From contig NC_081553.1 in the NCBI RefSeq assembly GCF_963082655.1, positions 156,217,441-156,281,440 on the forward strand: 64,000 nt of DNA, in the 5' to 3' direction. The notes below the pieces were generated by a model, which was given only the letters and a program-made list of their open reading frames with translations, had not been told where the DNA came from and searched no databases. The first letter of the stretch is position 1. Each line of letters begins with the position of its first letter. The stretch comes from Stomoxys calcitrans. Its lineage: Eukaryota; Arthropoda; Insecta; Diptera; Muscidae. Of this stretch, positions 10,729 to 22,600 are shown piece by piece. The position numbers and the translations under genes were made by a program.

Positions 10729-11765
10729 ACCCCCACTAAGATTACGAGGAGGTGCAGCAGCTCGCCAGACATTTCTATTGCCTTTCCTGATCTCCTGAGT
10801 GACGTAACCTGACAAGCCGTCATTTCTTTGGGATAAGACTACCTTCCCATAATTCTCAACATCGATCGAATATCAGATTTCATAACCTGAACGCCGGACG
10901 TTTGTCAATCAAAAGAAGGCCGATTGGGGGCCGGCTTCAGAGAGTACCCCAATCGCTGATTCAGTGAATTGACACCCCCTTCAAATATGCTAGTTGCCGA
11001 GGGGAAATTTCGAGACATCATTCCCGTATCAGCCGGTCGAATACCCCAATGTGGCCCAATTGCCCGGCGCAGTCAGTGGTACCCCCAGACGAGCGTGGTC
11101 GGATTCGTTGCATGGACGCCGGAATCAGCGAGCTGAATCTAGAAATTAACAGGGTAGGCATCGAACATTATCGGAATTTGTGGCTGGAACACTTGAAGCA
11201 ATGTAACTTATGTACCGGTTTAGACAAGCTGTGTTCTTCTGTTAAGTCACTTTCGAACCCCGGTAGGGACAAGGGACAAGAGGACCTCAGTCACTTTTGG
11301 AGATGTCACTGTGACTGATCCGTACAGGATTGCCAATTCATCCCTTCAGCCAGGCCTGAAACGCTGGGTCGCGAATTATTGTGTGGTCGCCAGTCATTTG
11401 TGCAATTTAGGGATAAGATATCGAAACTCCGTAGAGTGAAACAATTGATTTGATTTGCAATTTCTCGTCGGCTCTGTGACACGCAGTGGAATAATATTCA
11501 GATCTGTCAGAATGCCGCTTTTCGAACTGCGACGGACTGTCTTCTCAGTTCTCACGTGGACCACCCATCAGGAGACAAAGATTCTATCCGTGCGAAGTCA
11601 TAACTACATGCTGCCTAAGCAATACCTTCTGGGCTGTTATCGCAGAGACCATCCAAATCATCATCTTGTGGATAGGTATCCACCACCCAGAAGTCTTAAG
11701 GTAGATCTACATAACCTAGAGCGTGAGGTCCAATCTTTTATGGTGGGTACACCACATATATAAAC

Positions 11766-13156
11766 TAAAGGTGGAGAACTATCAACATTCGACGCCATCG
11801 ATAGTGGATGATAGGAATTTTACAACCATCGATAGTTGACGATAGTACTACCGATAGTCCCATCCACAATAATACACGTATTTGGTTATTCAATTCATAT
11901 TCAGTGGCCGTAGCACATAAATTTTTTTAAAAGACTCTAATAAAGTATATTGCATATTTTTTTCATGCAGAGTTTCAAGTTGTGGTAAAAGATTTTCCAC
12001 TTTGCGGTAGAGCCCATATGCCACGGGTGTTATCAGCGAAAGAGTCACATATTTTCCGCCATAAATCTTTTCAGTTGCTTGTTGGTTGGTGCTTTGCTTG
12101 AAAAATCTGACTATGGTTTTACACTTTGTAACCAAAAATTTTATTAAATATCCGTTGTTGAATTTTAAACCATCTTGAACCACAAGATTCAACGTGTGAA
12201 CAAAGCATGGAAGATTTCTAAAATTTTATATTTCGCATGCTTTTAACATTTAGCTAGCATTATCCGTAACAATACAAATGGTTTTGTTGAGTCAATTGTT
12301 TTTTTTTTTTTTGTGGCTAATGACACTGTTTTCAAATCATAATCATAAGCGAAATGGCATGTGACGGTCAAAAAGCTATGGTTGACTCTCGATATCCACA
12401 ATTCACAGGTGGCAGATATATCAGAAATACCTTCTAACTTTGTTGTTAATTTAGCTGAAGTTTCCCTTTAAATATGAAGTATCAGCAAATCTCTAAAAGT
12501 ACGTTTACATTGACCACAAAATCCGGATTTATGGCCTTTTCGAGATTAAAGTGCTAAATCCTGTATTTTTTTCAGGTTTTATCATACAAAAATAAATCCC
12601 AACTTTGCTGGATTTTATTTTAAATCCCAAATAAACCCGATTTTATGGCTGCAATAATCGATAAAAGTACCAAAATATGCAACTGTTTTCAAGAATTGTG
12701 CATGCATGTGTGTGATGTGAATATTCATTTATACGCATGTGGATGTCACTTAAATCCCCAATAACACAGTGTAAACGGACAGGATTTGTTTTTGGATTTA
12801 GTTAATTCCAGTTCATGAAAATTTCAATATAAACGTGCTATAAGGTGGGTTTTGCTTGGGAGCTTATATCGGGGACGTTTTCAACTATGTTATAAGGCTG
12901 CACATCTTTGGCAATCATTTCCGTCAAATCCTTGTTAATGTCATTGTTTCGCTTTGAGCTTATGTCATACAAAGCGGCACTTTGAAAATTTTTTGTCATC
13001 TGACATTTTTAAGTATTTCCATACTTGTGAGATTTTACTTTCTTTTTTTGTGTTCGTCTCTCGGTCAAAATATAGAAATTTGCAATTATCGATAGTTTGC
13101 CAGCTCTACCAACCATCGACAGTGCCGATAGGGTTATCGATGGTTTTCCACCTCTA
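11766..13156 (-). mobile_element. hAT transposon relic
   Basis: Terminal inverted repeats are TAAAGGTGGAGAACTATC (left) and GATGGTTTTCCACCTCTA (right), rich in atcgatag motifs. The flanking 8-mers atataaac and atttgaac match at 6 of 8 positions, as expected for an old hAT target duplication. The minus strand at 11890-12192 encodes a hAT transposase piece (MNLVVQDGLKFNNGYLIKF, TKCKTIVRFFKQST). Most of the transposase is gone, and a MITE has inserted at about 12498-12840. Confidence 0.8.
12498..12841. mobile_element. Harbinger-type MITE inside the hAT relic
   Basis: The ends AGTACGTTTACATTGA and TCAATATAAACGTGCT are inverted repeats. A second copy, truncated, is at about 26767-26957 (same left end and the shared interior cgataaaagtaccaaaatat). 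TAA occurs at both flanks, but the exact boundary is unsure. Confidence 0.6.
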
Positions 13157-13199
13157 ATTTGAACCGGGAGAACCTAACAAAATTTGTATTTGCTTTTGA

Positions 13200-13410
13200 T
13201 GAAAATAAACCGCTCGGAGACGGCTATCACCTCCTAATCCTGCCAATTTTGGTGATGTAGGTACTATGTCATTTAAAAAACTTCTGCCCAAAGAGATGTC
13301 ACAATAATGCAAGCCGTTAGGAATGGGCTATAAAAAGGAGGGCCCTTATCATTGAGCTTAAAATTTGAAAAGTACAGCACTCGTCGATATGTGAGTTCAT
13401 ATGAAGTTTT
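13200..13410 (+). mobile_element. SINE body fragment (type 2)
   Basis: It contains ggctataaaaaggagggccc, ttatcattgagctta and an acagcactcgtcgatatgtg end. It shares these with the reversed fragment at 1015-1140. The head is degenerate. It sits about 250 bp upstream of the IFT139 exon acceptor. Confidence 0.5.
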
Positions 13411-13661
13411 TAGGACTATATTTTTAATAGGAGAGTAATCTTCGCGTAAATCGTGAAAGTCCAATCAAACATTCTACCTTGCAAACGACGCCAATCCGTC
13501 AGCATGAAAGAAACCCCTGGTCATAGCCCGTTGACTAAAAGTCGCACCTATGTAAAAAGTTTACACAATTATTAGAAATTGCAATTAATTACAAAATTTG
13601 CTCATAGCAATTTGATGCCGAAAAAGTACTAATATAATGTTCATATAAATTTAATTTTCAG

Positions 13662-16600
13662 AGACCTTTTAGACACTGATAGCTTGCAGCTTAGAACCAA
13701 ACGCCTTTTATTGCTTGCACGCGTTCATGAAAAGGCTGGTAACAACGACCTTACTCTGGACAGTCTTAAAAAAGCTAAAGAAAATCAGTATATCATTCAT
13801 AAGCGTGCCTCAATACATCAGGCTGGTAAACTTCACGATCACTACAAAATGTTATCAAAGTAAGTTATCTCTCTTCATCAAAAGTTTATTATATGAAAGA
13901 TACATTTATATTAAACATTTAGTTTTCCCTAGTCTTAAAGTTACAGACCCTTTCGATGCTTTTCGCCAACAGTGTAATCTGTCATACCTTTACCCGCAAC
14001 TCCACAAGTTCCAATTCCCACACGACCCTCCACATTTTCTGGAGAGGCAAATATGCTTTTCATTGATATTCCTTGCCGTTTGGAATGCTTTGAAGTAAAA
14101 TTCAACCATTTGTTTTTGTCCAATTCACGTTCTTCCTCTAATTCTTTAAATCTTTGTTGTTTTTTTTGCTTTCGTTTTTTTAAATACTCTTTTTGATTTG
14201 GTCTATGTCGTTTGTTAGTGGGAAATACTTCAGTACGGGTTGTACGTTCACGAAGTTCCCTTAAATGGGTAGTTGAACGATTTTGGTATGCTTCAAAAAT
14301 TACGCTTACTTCTCCATCATCGGAAATGCCTTCAATAGTAGCGTCATAATATTGTCCATCTTCTGTCCACTTGGCTTGACATGTGTCCCCAATTTTCCAT
14401 ATTCTACTAGGAGACACTAATTTTTCTGTTTGTAACAAAACAGATTCTATCTCATCATAAGAAGTTAAAGATTTCGAAGTAGTTGGTTCCACATACGCAA
14501 ATTTACTTTGCTCCTCCAGTTGCGTTTTTACAAGATCTCGGGAAAGTTCAATAACTTCTTCCAAGTCTTTCTTCAACTTTAAAAGTTCTTCATTAGCAGG
14601 GTCTGTGAGTAAAGCAGCTTCCACCTACAAAAAAAAAATATTAGTATAGTTCATATGTATTTATAGAAGTTTTTTTGCCTGCTGAAGCTGCAATTTGTAA
14701 TTTTGAAGGTCGTCAGTCATATTCAAAACTGTTTTTATGTAAAATTATCAAATACACTAGCAGCGGCCCAACAAACGGCAAAATTTAATTCATATGCACG
14801 AATCTTGGCTGACATTCAATATTTTTTTTTTTTGCCTGTCCGTCGCATGAAACTGTTTTATAGGAAGCAAATCCACAAGCAACATGCAGCAAATATGACA
14901 GTCTATGCGCAAAGTACGTACATAAGGGCTGCTTTATTTTATTAATTTCAATATAATGGCTAGTACTATGCTCGTTTTTTCTGTAAAACAAAAAATAACA
15001 AATGTTCTGGTAAAATAACAGTTTTGTAAAAATGTTACCATTAGTATTAAGGGAACGTCCTACTTAATGAAGTCAGCGTGTTTTTCGATTTAAAATCCAT
15101 TAAAAATGACGCAAAAAGCGAACGTAGTACCAGCCTTAATACAAAAAGCCTAGTTCTGACTTCATTCGCAGCGGAAATGCCTATTAAATTATTGCGAAAT
15201 CCAACAGACTCTATTTTTTGCATTGAAATTGGTTGATTGGTGCCCATTTCGCGGCATTTAATTACATTGCCAATTAATTATAGCGAAATTTGTTTTGGCG
15301 CAGCGACATGTCGCTAATATTTTGCTTATGGAATTCAGTGCAACTTCTTCGTAATAATTTTTTTATAATACTTTTTGACAGTTGTTCGGCCGAAAAGTCG
15401 AAGTGAGAAAAGCCTAATACTGACTTCATTCACAGCGAAAATGCCTATTATTGTGGAATCCGACGGACTCTTTTCTTTGTCAGAACACAAAAAAGTCAAA
15501 CAACAACACACAACAAAGGCAACAGTATTGAATTGATTCGGCGCATTTTGTGAGCATTGCATTTGCAATTAAAATTGCGCGGAAATTTTGCTACTATTTT
15601 GCTCATAGAACTCAGTACCACTTGTACGGAATGTGTTCGCATTATCTTCGCCACCATTTTTTTGTAGTGCGTTTTGACAGTTGTTCCTGTGAAAAGTCGA
15701 AGTCAGTCGAACACAAACAAAAGTCGAACCAACACACACCAAAGATAACCTCATTGAAACAGAGTTGATTGGTGCCCATTTCATGAGCATTTAATTACAT
15801 TGACAATTAACTGAAGCGAAATTTGTATTGGCGCAGCGACAGGTCGCTACTAATTTGCTTATATAAAGCCTAGTACTGACTTCATTCACTGCGAAAATGC
15901 CTATAAATTATATCGAAATCCGACGGACTCTTTTTTTTATCAGAATATAAACAAAAGTCAAACAACAGCAAAGACATCAATATTGAAGCAGAGTTAATTC
16001 GGCGCACTTCGTGAGCTACTTAACTATTCAAACGAAGATGACAGTTCTGTGTTTACACTCACAGCAAACCACCCCATTTTTTTTGCACGTCCCCTTTGTT
16101 TCTGTTTTTCTTTCCCTCATTTTACATTTACGCGTACACAGACGAGCGCAAGCTTTCTCTCATTTTAACTTCAACGCAAGTTTCTCTAGATGACGGATTG
16201 TACCATATGATTTGTGGATGTTGTACAAATGAGACCACCTTTAATTTTTTCGCCATGGTTTGTATGGAATAAAATTCTATACGCGATTAGCTAAGCGGCT
16301 AATCTTATCGCCGCCATCATTCAATCGAAATGTCTAAACTAAAAGAGGAAGAACGCAACATATTTATTCAATGATTAAACGTTCTGGAATGACAAAATTG
16401 GCCGGGATTTTAATATAATCACATTTTTGAACTCCGAGAAACATTTATTTAAAATTGAAATGACTTATTTCGTTTGAATAGTTAAGTAGCTCTTGAGTGG
16501 AGCGGATTCTTCTGTGTTATGCACAACCTCGTGCACGGCAGTCTCCACCGACCTTCCCTTGACATAGGCATGCTGTTTGTATCTGAGCAGTACGATGGAT

Positions 16601-19600
16601 GTCCTACTCTTTATCATGGTGTCCACAATACGTTCTATGGATTTGAGCAGAAAGGACGTTAGGCTTATAGGTCTGTAGTCCTTTGGTGTTGCATAACTTA
16701 CCTTTCCTGGGCATTGGTATAAACAACACCCTTGCCTTCTTTCAGAGTATATGCAAGTCCTTGGCACGCTGTGAAAATAGTGGCCAGATAGTCCGCCTTC
16801 TTTTATTGTAACGCCGAAAATTTTTCATCAGGATTTATATTTGTCGGATTTCCTTTCCCGAAGAGGACAACTATCTGCGAAAGACTCCACTGGTGCAGTC
16901 GTAATCCTGTTGACATTATCGTCAATTTCTTCAATGCTTGGACAATCTAAATTGTCTTGCCCAAGTTTTCTTCTAAGTAGTCTTCCGAAGCTTATCGGAT
17001 TCGGCGCTGCTACTCTAACCTAATGCAGCGATTGTCTGAGAAGGAATGCTCCATGGAGACCCTTCAATCTTTACCCCAAGAAATATGGTGAGAGTTCGCA
17101 TCGCATCCTATTGTATCTCATTTCCTGTCTGTTTTGCTTTCCTCACCAACCGTTGCAGCTCCGACGTAGGTGGCGGTGTCGGAGAGTTGAAAGGCAGATA
17201 AATCGATGACCGGTATGCTCCACTGTCTACCTGTCTCATCACCGTTGCATCCGACAATGACAACTCTAAGGAAAACACATTATTAAAGTGTTGATAACAA
17301 ATAACGCAGGTCCTCAGCCGAGTACCAATGTTAGCATAGAATAATTGGTAGTTGGTATGATTCAGTCGAGAAACTTTGTTCCGCGTCGTCCATGGCTCCT
17401 GAATTAAGACAATATGAATCTTGTCCTTGCTGATTTTCTCCATCAGAGCAAGTGTAGTTGTCTCGCTCCTGTGGATGTTTATTTAGATGACCTCAATCAT
17501 TTCTCCTTCATTAGTTGGGCTTTTTGGGAGTGGATGGTCTTATCGTCTATTCCCTGTTCTTTAGGCTTCATTGAGTTTCCCGTTACTGCACTGCGTGATG
17601 TTTTAATAATAGGATCTTTGCATATCCTAGTCTTCCAAATCTTGTGTAAATGGGCTTCTTGGGAGCAGTTTTTGGTCTCATCGTCGGCTCACTGTGCGTT
17701 AGTCGGCATTGAGCATTAGGATCTTTATCAATCCTAGTTTTCCTAATCTCTAGAAAGTCGTTGACGATTCCTTCGTCGGCTCCTATATATAAGTTCGATT
17801 ATAACAAAATTTGGCACGACGGATTCTCTTACGGCTTTCAACATTTCGGGTGAATTTCATATAAATCGGTTCAGCTTTAGATATTACTTTATATTAATTG
17901 GCTATGACAGAATATTTGTTCTACTAGCCGAACGTATAATAGCGTTCCAAGCGCCTCGATCTTCTGCGCTCATTCTAAAATCTCTGACACCAAGTTTCGA
18001 GGTGTCTCCCACCACTTGATCTTTCCATCGGGCTTTTGGTCTTTCCGGTTTGCGTCTACCACCGTGTTTGTTTTCAAAAGACTTCTTTGCTGGAGCTTCT
18101 TCATCCATTCTGACAACATGACCTAGCCAAAAAAGCCGTTGTATTTTGATGCGTATAACTTTGCTATCGTCGTCATACAGGTCGTGGTTCATATGACGCC
18201 TAAATTCTCCATTAAGCAAACTGGTTCATATATTGGGTTGCCCAAGAAGTAATTGCGGATTTTTCATATAGTCGGCGTTGACAAATTTTTCCACAGCTTG
18301 TGACTCTGTAATTGCATTCTTTCTTCTGTCAGTTATCAGCTGTTACTTTTAACTTGCTTTAGAAAAAAGTGTAAAAAAGTATATTTGATTAAAGTTCATT
18401 CTAAGTTTTATTAAAAATGCATTTACTTTCTTTTAAAAAATCCGCAATTACTTTTGGGCAACCCAATATTTTACGAAGAATCTTTCTCTCAAATACTCCA
18501 AGCATTGCCTCATCTGCTTTCACAAGTACCAATGCCTCAGAACCATATAACAGCACGGATAGTATCAGTATCTTGTATAGTGTAATCTTCGCCTGCTTAC
18601 TTAATCCAAAATAGCATCTGTTTATTATTATGCTATTATTATTCCCTTTATATCAAAATTGGTGTCATTCATTTCGGTTACGGCGATGCCGAGGTAGAAA
18701 AAGTTCCAAAGTTCCAAAACTTTCACGATTTTCTTTATCCGCTCGGTTGTACAAGGGGTTTTGGGAGTTGAAACCATCCATTTCGTCTTATCTCCATTTA
18801 CTGCCAGACTTATTTTCACTGGCTCTCTTTCGATTCTTTTAAAGGCTGCAGTTACTACTTCTGGTGACCGACCTATGATGTCGATGTCGTCGGCATAGGC
18901 GAGTATTCACATCTGCATCTCGTTTAATCTTGTCCAGCAGGATATTCAAGAGATCATACGATAGGATGTATCCTTGTCGAAACCTCGTTTGGTATTAAAT
19001 GGTTCCGAGAGATTCTTTCCTCTTCTTACTGAGGAACGCGTATCAGCAAGTGTCATCCTGCAGAGTCTTATTAATTTTGGAGGGATACCAAACTCAGACA
19101 TGGCTTGAAATACCTTTGAACGTAAAGAGGTAGTCAACCAAGAGATTGTAGGTATTGATTTGTCCTTTTACGGTCTTTTCTAGGATTTGGCGCAGTGTGA
19201 ATATCTGGTCTACAGTGGATTTACCAGGTCTAAAGCCTCATTGCCTTTAGGTTTTAATCTTTCACACAGTACTCTCAAGAGTATCTTGTATGCGATGGAA
19301 AGGAGACTTATTCCTCTGTAGTTGGCACATTTCGTCTTGCCTCATTTCATGTGTTGTCCCGTACACATGAATAGTATGCTGAGGTTCCAATCATCTTCTA
19401 GCCAGATTGCGCAGACAAGCTGATGCATACGCCTTATATGTGTCAGTTACCAGATTTCCTTCTTTGTCCGAATCTATATTTGCTCCACGGATCGATCGTA
19501 CATCTAACACGCTGGATGAATGCCTTCCATCTATCACAACGTTATCTATTTGGTTCCTCGCGTTTTGATCGGGTGATAGCCATGTGGCTTTGTGAATATT

Positions 19601-22600
19601 TTTATATTGAAATCAGGCTCTACACTAAACTTTCCGTCTGTTGGACTTCGTAATAAATCTCCCAGAACGATTTTAGGCCATGGGCGGGACAGCGGTCATA
19701 TTCTTTCTCTAGGCGCTCGTAGAAAATATCATGGTCTGCTCGTCCTTGTTTTCCGTCGGGGCATTGGCACAAATAAGGCTGATGTTGAGAATTTGGCTTT
19801 TATGCGGATTGTGGCAGCCTCTCATCGACCGGAGTAAAGCTGGACACAAGGTGTTTCAGTCTCCAACTAACCACAAAACCACAGCCAAATTCATGCCTCG
19901 TTTTATGGCAGCTATAGTATAGTTCGTCACCGTATGGTGTTGTAGTGACGCCATTCCCAGTCCATCGCACTTCCTTTAAGGCGGTTATATCTGCCTTGCG
20001 GGGTCCGTTTTGACTATTCCTTTGTTTCTCATAGTTTTCCGGGGGCGGGTTACTGGCCCAGCGCCCCAACCGCATGGGTTTTGTGATATTGCACATGTAT
20101 CCCTCCTGTTGCCAGCCGTTTGCTCCAAGATCCGATTCTCGCCTTCAGCCCCCCTAACCTTGTCATCTCGAGTATCATTGGCACTCATTATTCAATTAAG
20201 AGTTCAACCTGACTCCTCACTGAGACTCTCCTCTCGAAAATCGCTGAGTGCCCGCGGCTGCATTCGCAGCTACTCCGCATAACAACGGAGCTTTTCACCA
20301 TTCGCAACCGGTGGACGCGCCCGGTAGCTTTCAGCTAAGCTTCCCGTGATAACGAACTCAATGCAGACTAGCGCAAAGGTAGCAGACGATGAGATCATTA
20401 CCTACTCCCAAAAAGCCCATTCTGAACTCAACTCAGAAGAAGACTTGGACAAAATAATTCAGATTGTCCAAGCATAGAAGACATTGACGACAATATCTAC
20501 AGAAATACGACTGCACTAGTGGATTCTTTCAAAGATAGTTGTTCTTTTCGGGAAAGGAAATCAAGCCAAGAACGCGAAAAACCCTGGATGACCGGGGAGA
20601 TTCGCAATATTGGGAAAGAGGTCCGCAGACTTTAAAATAGAGCACGTCGTAAAAAAGCGGAAGTATAATGGGATGTGTATTACACATGGCTCAAGAAATA
20701 CAATAAAATTACCACAGCGGCAAATTGTACCTTCTGGAAGCTTTTCTGCGAACAGTTCGATAGCGTTAATAACGCCGCCTAGATAAAAAAAGTTTCTCTC
20801 AAAAACCCATGTCCAAACTGAAACGTTGGTAGAAGACATGGGAGTGAGAGTAGAAACAAGGGAGGACATGTTGAGGCTTTCGATGAAAACCCATTTTCCA
20901 CAGGATACGAGGGGACGGGTTGATCGTAGATTTATCATAACGGAATTTATGGTCAAGGAAGCCATGAGGAGCTTCAAACCGTATAAGTCAACCGGACCTG
21001 ATGGAATATTTCCGGCGTTACTACAAAAGGTGGTCGACTATCTGGCGCCTCATCTGGCCACTATTTTCACATCGTGCCTAGGACTTGCATATACTCCGAA
21101 AGCCTGGTAGGAGGCAGGGGTGGTGTTTATACCCAAGCCTGACAAGGAAGTTATGCGACACCAATGTCCTCGGGGCGATCACGGAATGCGTGAGGTGGTG
21201 TGGTACGGACAGTAAAATGGCCATAAGGGCAATAACAAGCAGGACGGTAAGGTCTTGCAATGTAAGAAGGAGATTAACACCTTATCTGAGGATGGGACAA
21301 TCCGTATCGTTGTGGGATGGGAGAATGAAAGACCAGACGATTTTGCTGTGAAGGCCAGAGTATTGCGGTCGATAAACCTCGTTAACGCGAAGTCTTTCGG
21401 ATCGACACAGTACGATTTAAGGGTGTGGGCGACGTAATGTCGCAACGTAACGTACGAATGTAACACTGTGGAACCATAACATAACTACCAGGTAGTGTAC
21501 TGTAAACAGCTGAGTACAATTTTTTCTCGCGAAGTGCTGTCAAATAGTTGTGGTTGTGTGTGTGTACTATAGTTAAGAATCATAACACACACAAACAACG
21601 AAATATGGCGCGAATTAGTACCACACTCAAAATCAGAGTTGCACTAATCACTGATTTTGACAGATAGTGCACTCAATATTTTGTTGTCGGGCAACTGCAA
21701 CTACCTGTAAATGAATATATCTTGTGTGAAACACCGAAATAGTTGGTAGGACGTCGAAAATCCTATGTGATGATTCGGATTGTTGGAAAGCAAGAAAGAA
21801 GAAGGTCAGTATAGCTTTTGGTGTCATAACGGGATACATAGGACTACGAGCTCACTTATGTAAAATCGGTGCGGCAAGTGATAGCATGTGGAGAAGATGA
21901 TGAGACGTTGAAGCATTTCCAATGTCATTGCCCGGCTTTCGCGGCTAACAGACACCGGTACTTAGGTGGGGAAACGATACCAGACATGAACAATTAAGGA
22001 TTTTGTAGGTAGCACGGAATTCCTAACTTAAAATTTTCTTTTTAGAGGCTACTTTATAGTTTTTAGATCGCAACAACAAGCCGATTACTGGCTTAGGTAT
22101 ATGTCTATAGTGTCATAGGGCAGATTAATATCTTCACCTCTTTTCAAACTAACCTAACCTAAGAGCGTGTTATGGAAAATTATCAGCAATTCTGTAAGTC
22201 GCTTAAGCATCTGTAATCCAAGAATTTTTTTGTTTCCTTTCAGAATATGCTTATTAATTGCCCAACATTGCACAAATGTTCGTAATACGGAAATGGCATT
22301 GGCTAATTTTAAGGAATGTCTTAAATATGATCCAAATGACATTGAGGTTTTAAAACCACTCAGTCGCGTGTACATGCAAATGAATGCAATGGATTTGTGC
22401 CGTGACGTCTGCTTGCAAATACTTCAAATAGACAGCAATAACGAGGCTGCCTCGGTAATGATGGCTGATTTATCATTCCGTAAGGTGAGATAATTTTTTT
22501 ATTATTACAGGCATATACATATAAACCCAATACATACATATACTTTTTTAATTTAGATGGATTTTGAGAATGCGGCTTACCATTTCTCACAACTCTTGTT

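Larger units (their letters stand above)
8866..11760 (+). mobile_element. CR1/Jockey-like LINE fragments flanking a foldback insertion
   Basis: 8866-8980 matches the PHD-like Cys/His region of the LINE at 47175 (tcggtcggtgttggtgaggt). 10729-11760 matches its endonuclease end, RT start and 3' part (actaagattacgaggaggtg; AGISELNLEINRVGIEHYRN; then SVRSHNYMLPKQYLLGCYRR). Compared with the fuller copy, about 0.7 kb of the endonuclease region and most of the RT are missing. The sequence between 8981 and 10728 is a separate inserted structure. Confidence 0.7.

Noticed and set aside
14622..14624. GTG as the start codon of SMNDC1
   Set aside because: An upstream exon with ATG restores the conserved N-terminus through an in-phase junction.
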